A stretch of 64,000 nucleotides of DNA from Myxococcales bacterium (lineage in GTDB: Bacteria > Myxococcota_A > UBA796 > GCA-2862545), in NCBI GenBank assembly GCA_019634415.1, contig JAHQVJ010000100.1, forward strand, positions 62,001 to 126,000, given 5' to 3'. The position numbers and the translations under genes are program-made. The notes below the pieces were generated by a model. That model searched no databases. It saw only the letters and a list, made by a program, of their open reading frames with translations, and was not told where the DNA came from. Position 1 is the first letter of the stretch, and each line of letters begins with the position of its first letter. Positions 1-8,431 of the stretch are shown one piece after another.

Positions 1-299
1 CGACCGGTGGTGTTCAGCAACACGTGGGACTCGTCACCGGGGTTGCCGATCACCACGTCGGTCCAGCCGTCGTTGTCGAGATCGGCCGCCAAGCAGGCGC
101 GCCCTCGCTTGTGATGGCCGAAGGCGTCGTCTTGGAAGTTGGCTTCGACGGCAACATCGCGCACCGTGAGGGGGCCTGCCAACGACATGCTCGGGCCCGC
201 GAGGGAGGCTCGCGGCTCCCGGATCTGCACGGGGTCGTGGCTGCAGGCCGCCGCGACCACGATTGCCAATCCCGCTCTGATGTGTGCCGTCGTGGCCAT
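1..299 (-). CDS. FG-GAP/VCBS-repeat lipoprotein, 3' part beyond the left edge
   Basis: Reverse strand reads MATTAHIRAGLAIVVAACSHDP... (lipobox-like VVAAC) then ADLDNDGWTDVVIGNPGDESHVLLNTTG, an FG-GAP motif. Confidence 0.7.
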   Translation of the reverse strand, partial: MATTAHIRAGLAIVVAAACSHDPVQIREPRASLAGPSMSLAGPLTVRDVAVEANFQDDAFGHHKRGRACLAADLDNDGWTDVVIGNPGDESHVLLNTTG

Positions 300-330
300 G
301 CTGGGGCATCCTCCCACCCCAAGCGTAGCC

Positions 331-780
331 TCACCAGCCGCACACCGGCGAGCACAAAGGACGATCCTGGCAGCCCGACCGGGACTCGCATCGGATCACG
401 CTGCTGATGGCGGCCAGACAGCGTGGGTCCGTGCTGGCTCCGCCCGCCATGCAGTGCTCCTGGTACAGGCCGAAGCTGGACCATTCCTGTTTTGCTGATT
501 CGGCCAGCGCCAGGGTGATCCGAGGCAGTTCACACTGCAGGCTCAGGTACCGCAGGTCCAGGGTACGCGGATCCTCTGCCGTGATGCCCATGGCGAGGTC
601 GAGCAGCCGGTCTCGGCGGGCGCGCACGGCCATGCAGGCACTGCGGTCCGGCCAGCTCGCCAGGATCGGAGCCTTCAGCGCCTGAAGTGCCCGCATCTGG
701 GCGACCACGTCGCTGCCGTACAGATCTGCGTCGGTCGGCACCTCCACGGGTTCGCACGCCGTCCACAACATCCAGATCAT
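331..780 (-). CDS. Small Cys-rich secreted protein of unknown function
   Basis: 149-aa ORF in a run with the downstream FG-GAP gene; short hydrophobic N-terminus MIWMLWTACEP. Confidence 0.5.
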   Translation of the reverse strand: MIWMLWTACEPVEVPTDADLYGSDVVAQMRALQALKAPILASWPDRSACMAVRARRDRLLDLAMGITAEDPRTLDLRYLSLQCELPRITLALAESAKQEWSSFGLYQEHCMAGGASTDPRCLAAISSVIRCESRSGCQDRPLCSPVCGW

Positions 781-912
781 CGCTCCTCCAGCGGTGTGGG
801 AGCGACCGTGGCGGAGCGGGTTGCTGGAGAGGCCACCCGTGACGCCGCCACGGACGTCCCACGCGCTGGAGATTCAAGGTCCGGGCCAAGGGTCCGGCAC
901 GGTCCGAACTGC

Positions 913-1038
913 CAAATCACGCGTGTCCCCGACCGACGTCCGTCAGTTCGCCGACGACTGTCGTCGGTTCATGGGGCTGCTCGGTTTAGAACTCGGGGTC
1001 GCGATACGCCTGCTCGCCGTCCAGCAGTGTCTACAGGA
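913..1038. repeat. Direct repeat copy 1 (about 126 bp)
   Basis: Near-identical to 2552-2676: caaatcacgcgtgtccccgaccga[c/t]gtccgtcagttc...cagcagtgtc[t/c]acagga. Confidence 0.9.
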
Positions 1039-1541
1039 CCAGGCCCCGAGGACCGGCGTAGCCTTTGCTCTCGTAGGGCTCGAGCAAGGCCCCCGTGGTG
1101 AGCCACACGATCCCGTCGCTGTAGACCTTCACCTGCTGCACACGGAGCCGATCCTCTGGCTCGCCGTGTCGCAGGCCGACGAGGGTGGCGAGCTGCGTGT
1201 CGTCGTCGGCGTCCGGGGCTGCCCACAGCGAGGCGACCACCCGAAAAGTAAGGTCCCCTGCCCTGTTCACGGCCTCGTATGCCTCCTGGTAGCCCCGCTC
1301 GTGGTAGGTCCGACCGTCGGTGATGGAGGTGAGCCCGTTGCGCCCACCGGATCGAGGGTGTTCGCGTCGAACCCCAGACGACGCAGTGCCTCGCTGTTGA
1401 CCCACGCGGCGTGCGAGGTGGACTCCATCATCACCGCGGGCCGAGCGACGCGCCCCCAGGGACCTCGATGATCTCCTCTGGGGGTGGCGGATCTGCAGTG
1501 CACGCCAGCAGTCCTGCCACAGTCCCTGCGATCCACGACAT
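986..1541 (-). pseudogene. Remnant of a secreted lipoprotein amidohydrolase (YtcJ-like)
   Basis: Pieces in different frames: signal peptide MSWIAGTVAGLLACTADPPPPEE (from 1541), ESTSHAAWVNSEALRRLGFDANTLDP, TSITDGRTYHERGYQEAYEAVNRAGDLTFRV...VKVYSDGIVWLTTGALLEPYE, in-frame TAG at 1031-1033, then TLLDGEQAYRDPEF*. Confidence 0.75.
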
Positions 1542-1593
1542 CGTGACCTTCGTCGAGGCAACATAGAGGGCGTTCCTCAAAGGAAGCTGGAGC

Positions 1594-1728
1594 ATGCGGA
1601 TCTTGTGTGTCGAGGACGAGAGGACCCTGCGGGGGGCCGTGCCTCGGCGCCTGCGAGCGGTGGGGCACGTGGTCGACGAGGTGGGCACGATGTCCGATGC
1701 GCTGGACCAGCTCCACACCGCCTGGTGA
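1594..1728 (+). pseudogene. N-terminal fragment of an OmpR-type response regulator receiver domain
   Basis: MRILCVEDERTLRGAVPRRLRAVGHVVDEVGTMSDALDQLHTAW*; receiver-domain start with acidic pair, then an early stop. Confidence 0.75.
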
Positions 1729-1749
1729 AGCCCGCCTATTGCCGGGCTT
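1728..1749 (+). other. 7-bp stem hairpin at the truncation point of the response regulator
   Basis: AAGCCCG-cctattgc-CGGGCTT, perfect arms, no T-tract. Confidence 0.4.
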
Positions 1750-1796
1750 GTCGATCGGTGGAGCGGGCTCGAGAACGAGGAGCGGAAGGGTCGCTG

Positions 1797-2324
1797 ATGA
1801 TCTGTTGCGAGGACATGATGCACGCTGGTAAGGCCGCCTTGATCACGACCCTTGTGGCAATTTGCGTGTTCTTGCTGATGAAACTCGACAAAAGCAACGA
1901 CAGCCAAGCTGAAGCTCAACAAGCCCCGCAACAGGAAGTTGTTCCCGAGCTTCTGTCCAAAGAGGAGCCGCCAAGCTCGATCGAACGGGGCGCCCCATAC
2001 AACCTCCCCGCGCCAAGCCAGCACGACGCGCGCACCGATCCGACAGCAGAAGAGCTGCCACGGGTAGAAGGAGCGCTGCCAAACCAACAATCCGCTCTGG
2101 ATCTCGACGCGGCGGCTGAGGAACTCGAAGAGCTCGCGGAAATCTTCGCTAACTGCCCTGAACTAGACAGCAGTCGCAGTATGCAAAGGTACTTGGTGAT
2201 GGCGGATAGGTCGCTGAATCAAGATTCGATCAGTCCAGAGATCCATGACGTGATGGCTGAGGCAATGGCAAAGCTGTCATCCATGATGCGAAGCGAGGCT
2301 GAGGGATCGCCTTGTTGGCCATGA
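1797..2324 (+). CDS. Small single-TM protein of unknown function, low GC
   Basis: MICCEDMMHAGKAALITTLVAICVFLLMKLDKSNDSQAEAQQ...; RBS-like ggaaggg upstream; 1861-1920 has 28/60 G+C, far below the surrounding sequence. Confidence 0.55.
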   Translation: MICCEDMMHAGKAALITTLVAICVFLLMKLDKSNDSQAEAQQAPQQEVVPELLSKEEPPSSIERGAPYNLPAPSQHDARTDPTAEELPRVEGALPNQQSALDLDAAAEELEELAEIFANCPELDSSRSMQRYLVMADRSLNQDSISPEIHDVMAEAMAKLSSMMRSEAEGSPCWP

Positions 2325-2447
2325 TTTGCGCGATCTGCGCTCCGCGACTTCTGCTGGTGCATGACCAGATCTGAGTGTGGTGCCCGGACTCGGTTCGAGT
2401 ACCGCCTCCTGTCACCCTGAGGGCCGACCACCAGACCGGGCCAGCGC

Positions 2448-2543
2448 AGACTCGGCCGCCGGGACCTGGGCTCCAACGTGGTGGAGGTGACGCTGCCGTC
2501 GCTGCGCCGGAAGTTGGGCTTCGGCTACGTCCTCGACGCATGA
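2448..2543 (+). pseudogene. C-terminal fragment of an OmpR-type winged-helix DNA-binding domain
   Basis: RLGRRDLGSNVVEVTLPSLRRKLGFGYVLDA*, resembling the SNVVEVHVxRLRRKLG...GYRL end of OmpR-family regulators. Confidence 0.7.
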
Positions 2544-2551
2544 TGCGCTCG

Positions 2552-2676
2552 CAAATCACGCGTGTCCCCGACCGATGTCCGTCAGTTCACCGAAGACTGT
2601 CGTCGGTTCATGGGGCTGCTCGGTTTAGAACTCGGGGTCGCGATCGTCTGCTCGCCGTCCAGCAGTGTCCACAGGA
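2552..2676. repeat. Direct repeat copy 2 (about 125 bp)
   Basis: Matches 913-1038 with one 1-nt deletion and few substitutions; extends into an amidohydrolase-like tail DLARTKILWTLLDGEQ on the minus strand. Confidence 0.9.
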
Positions 2677-2774
2677 TCTTGGTGCGAGCGAGGTCGCGGG
2701 GCGCTGCCCTTCGTAGCTCGGTGGCGGATCTGCCGAGATGCCGGTCACACTCCAACACATCCTTGGAGGTACTC

Positions 2775-3983
2775 GTGCGTCGGTATTGGCTGGCTACCGC
2801 GTTGATGGCTGCTTGTGCGAGCAAGCAGGGAGACACGAACGAACCACCGTTCCCGACGGAGGTCGCGTATTCAGGACCGCACTGGCAGGCCTCCGAGGGA
2901 TGGCAGCTCGACGTGGTGGTCCTTGTCGGCGACATGGACGGCGATGGTTACGACGAAGCTCTCGTCGGAGCCTTCCGCGGGGAGGAATGCTGCGACGAGG
3001 CCGGGTTCGCGCTAGTTCGCGGCCCGCTGCACGAAGGACGCGAGCTTCCCGCCCAAGCCGAGGCTTGGTTCGAGGACGTTCCCTGGGATTGGTATGCAGG
3101 GGACGTCGACGGAGATGGACTCGCCGACATCACGATGGACGCGCTGCTGCCCGGGTTGCCCAACGGCACCTGGACCCAGAAGCGGCGCCTGGCCGAGGGG
3201 CTCCCACTGGCAAAGGGGACCCTCGAGGATGTCGACCAAGACGGTGTCCTCGACCTCTACAGAACAGACCCGGCCGGGGACACGCTGCAAGTCTGGTGGG
3301 GCCCGCACAGCTCGGCCTGGGAGGCGGAACCCGACGTCACGGTGACGGGCTCCACCTGCGGGTACGAGGGAGAGCAAGGCATCACCCACACCGGCTGGCG
3401 ATCGCTTCCCGACGTCACGCAAGACGGCCGCCCAGAGTGGCTCACCACGGTGGATCCGAACTGTAGGTTCGTGATCCCGGTGCCGGAGGGTCAGGCCGCC
3501 CTGTCGCTGGACGGAGAGCCCCCTGGTCCTCCATCGAGACACTATCCGAGGGCCATCGGCGACCAGAACGGGGATGGGATTCGAGACCTGCTGATCTGGG
3601 ACCACGACAGCCACACCCTGGACGTTCGCTTCGGACCGATCTCGATCGAGCCCGATGGCGCTTGGCTAGGAACGGGTCACGTGACGGGCTTGCTACACGA
3701 GGGCGACGTCTCTCTCGAGCCCTTGGGCTTCGATGCCGATGGCGACGGCATCGACGATCTGCTCGAGCGGACCAAGCACCCCAGCCTGGACACCACACAG
3801 CTGCGGATCGTGTTCGGCGGCCCAGATCCCAACTCCTCGAGATCGCAGCGCGCCGCGCCCTACGAGGTCGACCAAGGCACCGAGATCCACGGACCCTTCC
3901 AGGAGGACGGGCGCACCTGGGTCCTGCAGTCCGTGGAGTGGGGTGGCGCGGAGATTCGCGTGGTGGAGATCCCCGTCGACTGA
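2775..3983 (+). CDS. FG-GAP-repeat lipoprotein
   Basis: GTG start after ggaggt; VRRYWLATALMAACASKQ lipobox; repeated DxDGDGxxD motifs (GDMDGDGYDEALVGAF, GDVDGDGLADITMDA, DADGDGIDDLLER). Confidence 0.8.
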   Translation: MRRYWLATALMAACASKQGDTNEPPFPTEVAYSGPHWQASEGWQLDVVVLVGDMDGDGYDEALVGAFRGEECCDEAGFALVRGPLHEGRELPAQAEAWFEDVPWDWYAGDVDGDGLADITMDALLPGLPNGTWTQKRRLAEGLPLAKGTLEDVDQDGVLDLYRTDPAGDTLQVWWGPHSSAWEAEPDVTVTGSTCGYEGEQGITHTGWRSLPDVTQDGRPEWLTTVDPNCRFVIPVPEGQAALSLDGEPPGPPSRHYPRAIGDQNGDGIRDLLIWDHDSHTLDVRFGPISIEPDGAWLGTGHVTGLLHEGDVSLEPLGFDADGDGIDDLLERTKHPSLDTTQLRIVFGGPDPNSSRSQRAAPYEVDQGTEIHGPFQEDGRTWVLQSVEWGGAEIRVVEIPVD

Positions 3984-4120
3984 TCCGACGCGCGCAAGAC
4001 CTCATGTGAAGCGGATGCAGCAACGCCCGCGACCCCATCGGGTTGCTTCCTCGAGGCAGCGCGACACGGTCTGGGTCAACGCAGCTTGCCCCTGCGCTAA
4101 GCTGGGCACAGGAGGGGACG

Positions 4121-4660
4121 ATGACGAGAATCGCAGCGTGGCTGTCGGTGCCCGCGGGGCTGTTGATCCTAGGTACGGCCTGCGAGATCGACGCAGGAGC
4201 CGAGGACGGGAACCCTCCGTCCATCCTGGTGACGGTGGGGGGGCACAACATCAGCTCCAACGATCCCGCCCCTGCCGAGACCGCCTGCTACGAGGTGCCC
4301 GACGACCCCACCCGCGTGAACGTGGTGGCGTCGGACTCGGGCGGGCTGCAGCGGCTGTTCGTGCACCTCCTGGAAGGGAGCGTGGTGGACGGGGTGGTGG
4401 ACGTGCGGCCCGACGCCTCCGACATCAGCTGGCTGGTGGCTCCGGGGGAGTCGCCGGCGGACATCGGCGACGACACCATCGACATCACGCTCACGCAACC
4501 CACGGCGGGCACCGTGCGCAACGGGGTGAACCTGACCTTCGACCTGGAGGGCGGTGTGCCGTTCTCCCTCGAGACACGGGCCAGCGACTATGCTGGCTAC
4601 GAGACCGTGATCGCCCCGTTCGTGCTGCACCAGGTCGACGTTCACGGGGCCTGTCCGTAG
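4121..4660 (+). CDS. Lipoprotein of unknown function
   Basis: MTRIAAWLSVPAGLLILGTACEIDAG signal/lipobox; ggaggggacg RBS-like sequence directly upstream. Confidence 0.65.
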   Translation: MTRIAAWLSVPAGLLILGTACEIDAGAEDGNPPSILVTVGGHNISSNDPAPAETACYEVPDDPTRVNVVASDSGGLQRLFVHLLEGSVVDGVVDVRPDASDISWLVAPGESPADIGDDTIDITLTQPTAGTVRNGVNLTFDLEGGVPFSLETRASDYAGYETVIAPFVLHQVDVHGACP

Positions 4661-4669
4661 GGCTGGAAC

Positions 4670-5236
4670 TCAGAACAGGCCGGGTATGAAGCGCGCCTTG
4701 TGGGCGAAGGCCTCCCGCCACGCCGGCAGCTGCCGCAGCGTGGCTTCCTCGGTGCGGATCCGCACCGCCAGCACCGCTGCGTTCCACAGCGACAGCACCA
4801 CGGCCGAGATCCAGGCCGTGTGCAGCAGGGGGAGGGCTGCGATCTCCAGGATCACGCACAGGTAGTTGGGGTGGCGAATGAGACGGTAGGGGCCTCCGAC
4901 TGCCACGGCGTCGTCTTCGGGCTTCACCACGCGGACGTTCCAGGCGCCGCCGATGGTGAAGAGCGTCCAGATCCGCAGCAGCGTGGCCAACACGAGCAGG
5001 GCCAGCGCCGGTCCTGCCACCGTCCAGGTGAAAAGGCGTCCCAGCCACACCACCTCGGCGATGGGCCCGACGATCAAGGCCGCATGCAAGCCCGCCATGG
5101 CCGGGAACAGCTGTGGCTCCTGCACCAATGCGTCGCGCCGGGCGGCCAGCCGGCGCACCGACACCCCGAGCTCCACCAGCCTCATCACCCCAGTGGCCAG
5201 CAGCACCGCCACGAATGCCCAGAACGTCGTCGTCAT
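4670..5236 (-). CDS. Isoprenylcysteine carboxyl methyltransferase-like membrane protein
   Basis: Multi-TM; C-terminal GGPYRLIRHPNYLCVILEIAALPLLHTAW is the ICMT/phospholipid methyltransferase motif. Confidence 0.75.
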   Translation of the reverse strand: MTTTFWAFVAVLLATGVMRLVELGVSVRRLAARRDALVQEPQLFPAMAGLHAALIVGPIAEVVWLGRLFTWTVAGPALALLVLATLLRIWTLFTIGGAWNVRVVKPEDDAVAVGGPYRLIRHPNYLCVILEIAALPLLHTAWISAVVLSLWNAAVLAVRIRTEEATLRQLPAWREAFAHKARFIPGLF

Positions 5237-5258
5237 GCGTCGATCCCCTGGCGATCCT

Positions 5259-6260
5259 ATGATCGTGGCGGACGAGGGGGGAGGACCGTTGGCGCGTCGA
5301 GGAGAGGATCAGCTCCAGGCCAAGCTCAGGCGCTTGGCCGCTGCCGACCCACAGACCGAGGAGGGCAAGGCCGTCGTCGTGGAGGCACTGTCGAGCAGCA
5401 CCAATCACGTGGTGGGCAAGGCCGCTGGGCTCGTGGCGGAGCACGGCCTGGACGGCTGCTGGGATGCACTGCTCAAGGCCTTCGACCGGTTCATGGAGCA
5501 GCCCATCAAGCGGGATCCGGGCTGCGTCGCCAAGCTGGCGGTGGTCGAGGCCCTGATCGAGACACGCTATCCGCATCCCGACGTGTTCCTTCGGGGGGTG
5601 CATCATCGTCAGATGGAGCCCGCCTGGGGCGGCTCCGTCGACAGCGCTCCAGGATTGCGGTCCCACTCGGCCATGGGGCTCGTGGCCATCGGATGGTCGG
5701 ACGCGCCCGTGGCCATCGCCGATCTGCTGCACGATCCGGAGGTCCCCTGTCGGGTGGGGGCGGCGCGGGCGCTGGCGGCCTGGGGGGATCCCGTGCTGGC
5801 CTCGGCGCTGGTCCACCTGCGGCTGGGGGTGGGGGAGGAGGAGCCCGACGTGGTGTCGGAGTGCTTCGACGCATTGCTCGCCCTGGAGGCCGCCACGGCT
5901 CTGCCCTGGGTGGTGGCGCGGCTGTTCGACGACGACGACCTCTACGCGGAGTGCGCGGCCATCAGCCTGGGATCGTCGCGCCACGACGATGCGCTCGGCC
6001 CGCTGCAAGCTTGGGTGGAGCAGCGTCCGCAGCCGCAGCTGCGTCGGATCGGACTCGTGGCCATCGGCCTGTTGCGCTCCGAGGCCTCCATCGAGGTGCT
6101 GCTCCGCTGGCTCGCCGAGGGCGGCGAGCGCGAGGCGGAGGCGGCGCTGGAGGGACTCGGGGTACACGCCCACGATCCCCGGCTGGCGGAGCGCGTGCGC
6201 GACGTGGCGCACGATGCGGGGAAGGGGACGCTGCTCGGTCCGACCTGGGGAGGTCGATAG
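5259..6260 (+). CDS. HEAT-repeat protein
   Basis: MIVADEGGGPLARRGEDQLQAKLRRL...; repeating helical units such as PCRVGAARALAAWGDPVLASALVHL. Confidence 0.65.
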   Translation: MIVADEGGGPLARRGEDQLQAKLRRLAAADPQTEEGKAVVVEALSSSTNHVVGKAAGLVAEHGLDGCWDALLKAFDRFMEQPIKRDPGCVAKLAVVEALIETRYPHPDVFLRGVHHRQMEPAWGGSVDSAPGLRSHSAMGLVAIGWSDAPVAIADLLHDPEVPCRVGAARALAAWGDPVLASALVHLRLGVGEEEPDVVSECFDALLALEAATALPWVVARLFDDDDLYAECAAISLGSSRHDDALGPLQAWVEQRPQPQLRRIGLVAIGLLRSEASIEVLLRWLAEGGEREAEAALEGLGVHAHDPRLAERVRDVAHDAGKGTLLGPTWGGR

Positions 6261-6332
6261 GGCGGCACGAGGGCAGCGGTGGATGTCGGTCCGAGAGGCT
6301 GGCTCGACCTGTCGCATGAACTATGGTGCGCC

Positions 6333-7202
6333 ATGCTCTGGATCTGCATCGCCATGGCCCACGCTACGCCCACCGACGACATCGACGCCGTGCTCGACGG
6401 ACTGCACCGAGCCGCTGCCGACGCCGATGCCTCTGCCTACTTCGGTGCCTTCACGGACGACGCCGTGTTCCTCGGAACCGATCCCGGGGAGCGGTGGGAG
6501 CTCGAGGCGTTCCGCACCTTCGCAGCCCCGCACTTCGAGCAAGCGCCCGCCTGGGTCTACACCCCCGTCGAGCGCCACGTGACGCTGGACGCCAAGGGCA
6601 AGGTGGCCTGGTTCGACGAGTCGCTCGATCACGAGCGCTACGGCCGCGTGCGCGGCTCGGGTGTGCTCGTGCGCCAAGGCAAGGTCTGGCGGGTGTCACA
6701 GTACGTGCTGTCCTTCACCGTGCTCAACGAGGTCTCCGCCCTGGTGGTGGCCGCGAACCAGGGGCAGGCCTGGCTGCCCACGCCCTTCACCGCCGCTCAG
6801 ATCCGGCAGGCCATGCCCGTCGGGCTCGCCACGCGGTGGCGTCAGATCGGCGAGGCGGGGGAGTCCCAGGTCACCTGGAAGGTGGTGGAGGCCGACGAGG
6901 AGGGCATGACCCAGGAGCACCTCACCGAGGGGTCCGACGCAGCTCCGCGGACGTCGGCTTCGTGGGTGCAGCTGCGGGATCACGCGCGGTTCCCTGCCGC
7001 CCACACCGAGGTGGTGGACGAGGTCGTGGACACCGCCCTCGGGCCGCTTCCCTGCCGGCGCTACACCGTCACCCGAGACGACGAGGTGACCACGTTCTGG
7101 TTCTCCCCGAGCCATCCCGGGCCACCCCTGCGCTACACCTCCACCAAGGGCGACACCGTCACGCTGGTCCACGAGCTGGTGTCGCGCGAGGAGCCGCGGT
7201 AG
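6333..7202 (+). CDS. Exported NTF2/SnoaL-like protein with C-terminal extension
   Basis: MLWICIAMAHATPTDDIDAVLDGLHRAAADADASAYFGAFTDDAVFLGTDPGERW pattern. Confidence 0.6.
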   Translation: MLWICIAMAHATPTDDIDAVLDGLHRAAADADASAYFGAFTDDAVFLGTDPGERWELEAFRTFAAPHFEQAPAWVYTPVERHVTLDAKGKVAWFDESLDHERYGRVRGSGVLVRQGKVWRVSQYVLSFTVLNEVSALVVAANQGQAWLPTPFTAAQIRQAMPVGLATRWRQIGEAGESQVTWKVVEADEEGMTQEHLTEGSDAAPRTSASWVQLRDHARFPAAHTEVVDEVVDTALGPLPCRRYTVTRDDEVTTFWFSPSHPGPPLRYTSTKGDTVTLVHELVSREEPR

Positions 7203-8428
7203 TGCCCACCCTCCGGGCACGGGTGCTGACCTGCGTCAGCGCCGACGAGCTCACCTTCCTCGACGATGCCGTGGTCTGCATCGACGGCGCCCAGATCGCC
7301 GAGGTGGCCCCCTACGATGGGCGTCCGGTCGACGAGGACCTACGCCCCGGCGTGCTGCTGCCCGGCTTCGTGGATGCGCACGTGCACTATCCACAGACGC
7401 GCATCGTGGGCTCGGCCTCCGGTCCGCTGCTGCAGTGGCTCGAGCGCAGCACCTTCCCCGAGGAAGCACGGTTCGCCGACGAGGAGCACGCCCAACGGAT
7501 CGCAGCCACCTTCGTGGATCGCCTGGCTGCGGCCGGCACCACGCTGTCCATGGTCTACGGCTCCGTGCACCCCGCCGCTGCGCACCAGCTGTTCGCAGCC
7601 CTCGCGGGTCGCGGGCTGAAGGCCATCGCGGGCCCCGTGCTCATGGACAGGGACTGCCCGCCGGCACTGCAGCTGCCTGCCGATCCCGCCTTGGCTGGCC
7701 TCGAGGCGCTGCGGCAGCGCTGGCACGGCCACGACGCCGGCCGGCTGCAGCTCGGCGTCTTCCCGCGGTTCGCGCTGTCGTGCAGCGCTGCCCTCATGGA
7801 GCGCGCGGGCGCGTTCGCGGCCGAGCACGAGCTGTTCGTGAGCACCCACCTGGCGGAGACGCCCGAGGAGTGCCGCGTGGCCCGCGAGCGCTTCTCCGCC
7901 GCCGACTACCTCGAGGTGTACGAGCGAGCGGGCCTGGTACATGCGCGTGCCGTGTTCGCTCACTGCGTGCACCTGTCGCCCAGCGAGTGGGAGCGGCTGG
8001 CGGCCGCCGGCAGCGTGGTCGCCCACTGCCCCGACAGCAACGACTTCCTGGGCTCGGGCGGCATGCCCGTCTCCGACGTGCGCGGCCGACGCATCCCGGT
8101 GGCCATCGGCACCGACGTGGCCGCCGGCCGCAGCTTTCGCGTGCCCCGGATCTTGTCGTCGGCCTACGACAACGCGCTTCGGCAGGGGATCACGCTGAGC
8201 CCTGCCCAGCTGCTGTGGTGGGGCACGCGGGGAGGCGCCCTCGCCCTCGGTCACGCCGACACGGGCCAGGTCGCCCGTGGCATGCAGGCCGATCTGTGCC
8301 TCTTCGACGCCGGCCCCTGGGCCGAGGATGCCGCTGCCGTGATCGCCTCGCTGCTGTTCGACCACGACGCGGGAGGGATGCGGTGCACCTGGGTCCGCGG
8401 TCGCCAGGTGCACCCTGCGCCAGGGTGA
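7202..8428 (+). CDS. guaD: Guanine deaminase
   Basis: GTG overlaps the upstream stop (TAGTG); PGFVDAHVHYPQTRIVGS, FVSTHLAETPEE, AHCVHLSP, AHCPDSNDFLGSG, AIGTDVAAG match guanine deaminases. Confidence 0.85.
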   Translation: MPTLRARVLTCVSADELTFLDDAVVCIDGAQIAEVAPYDGRPVDEDLRPGVLLPGFVDAHVHYPQTRIVGSASGPLLQWLERSTFPEEARFADEEHAQRIAATFVDRLAAAGTTLSMVYGSVHPAAAHQLFAALAGRGLKAIAGPVLMDRDCPPALQLPADPALAGLEALRQRWHGHDAGRLQLGVFPRFALSCSAALMERAGAFAAEHELFVSTHLAETPEECRVARERFSAADYLEVYERAGLVHARAVFAHCVHLSPSEWERLAAAGSVVAHCPDSNDFLGSGGMPVSDVRGRRIPVAIGTDVAAGRSFRVPRILSSAYDNALRQGITLSPAQLLWWGTRGGALALGHADTGQVARGMQADLCLFDAGPWAEDAAAVIASLLFDHDAGGMRCTWVRGRQVHPAPG

Positions 8429-8431
8429 GCG

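Noticed and set aside
1700-2450. Transposon insertion in the response regulator
   Set aside because: No transposase ORF, terminal inverted repeats or target-site duplication visible; only an insertion of unknown type can be claimed.
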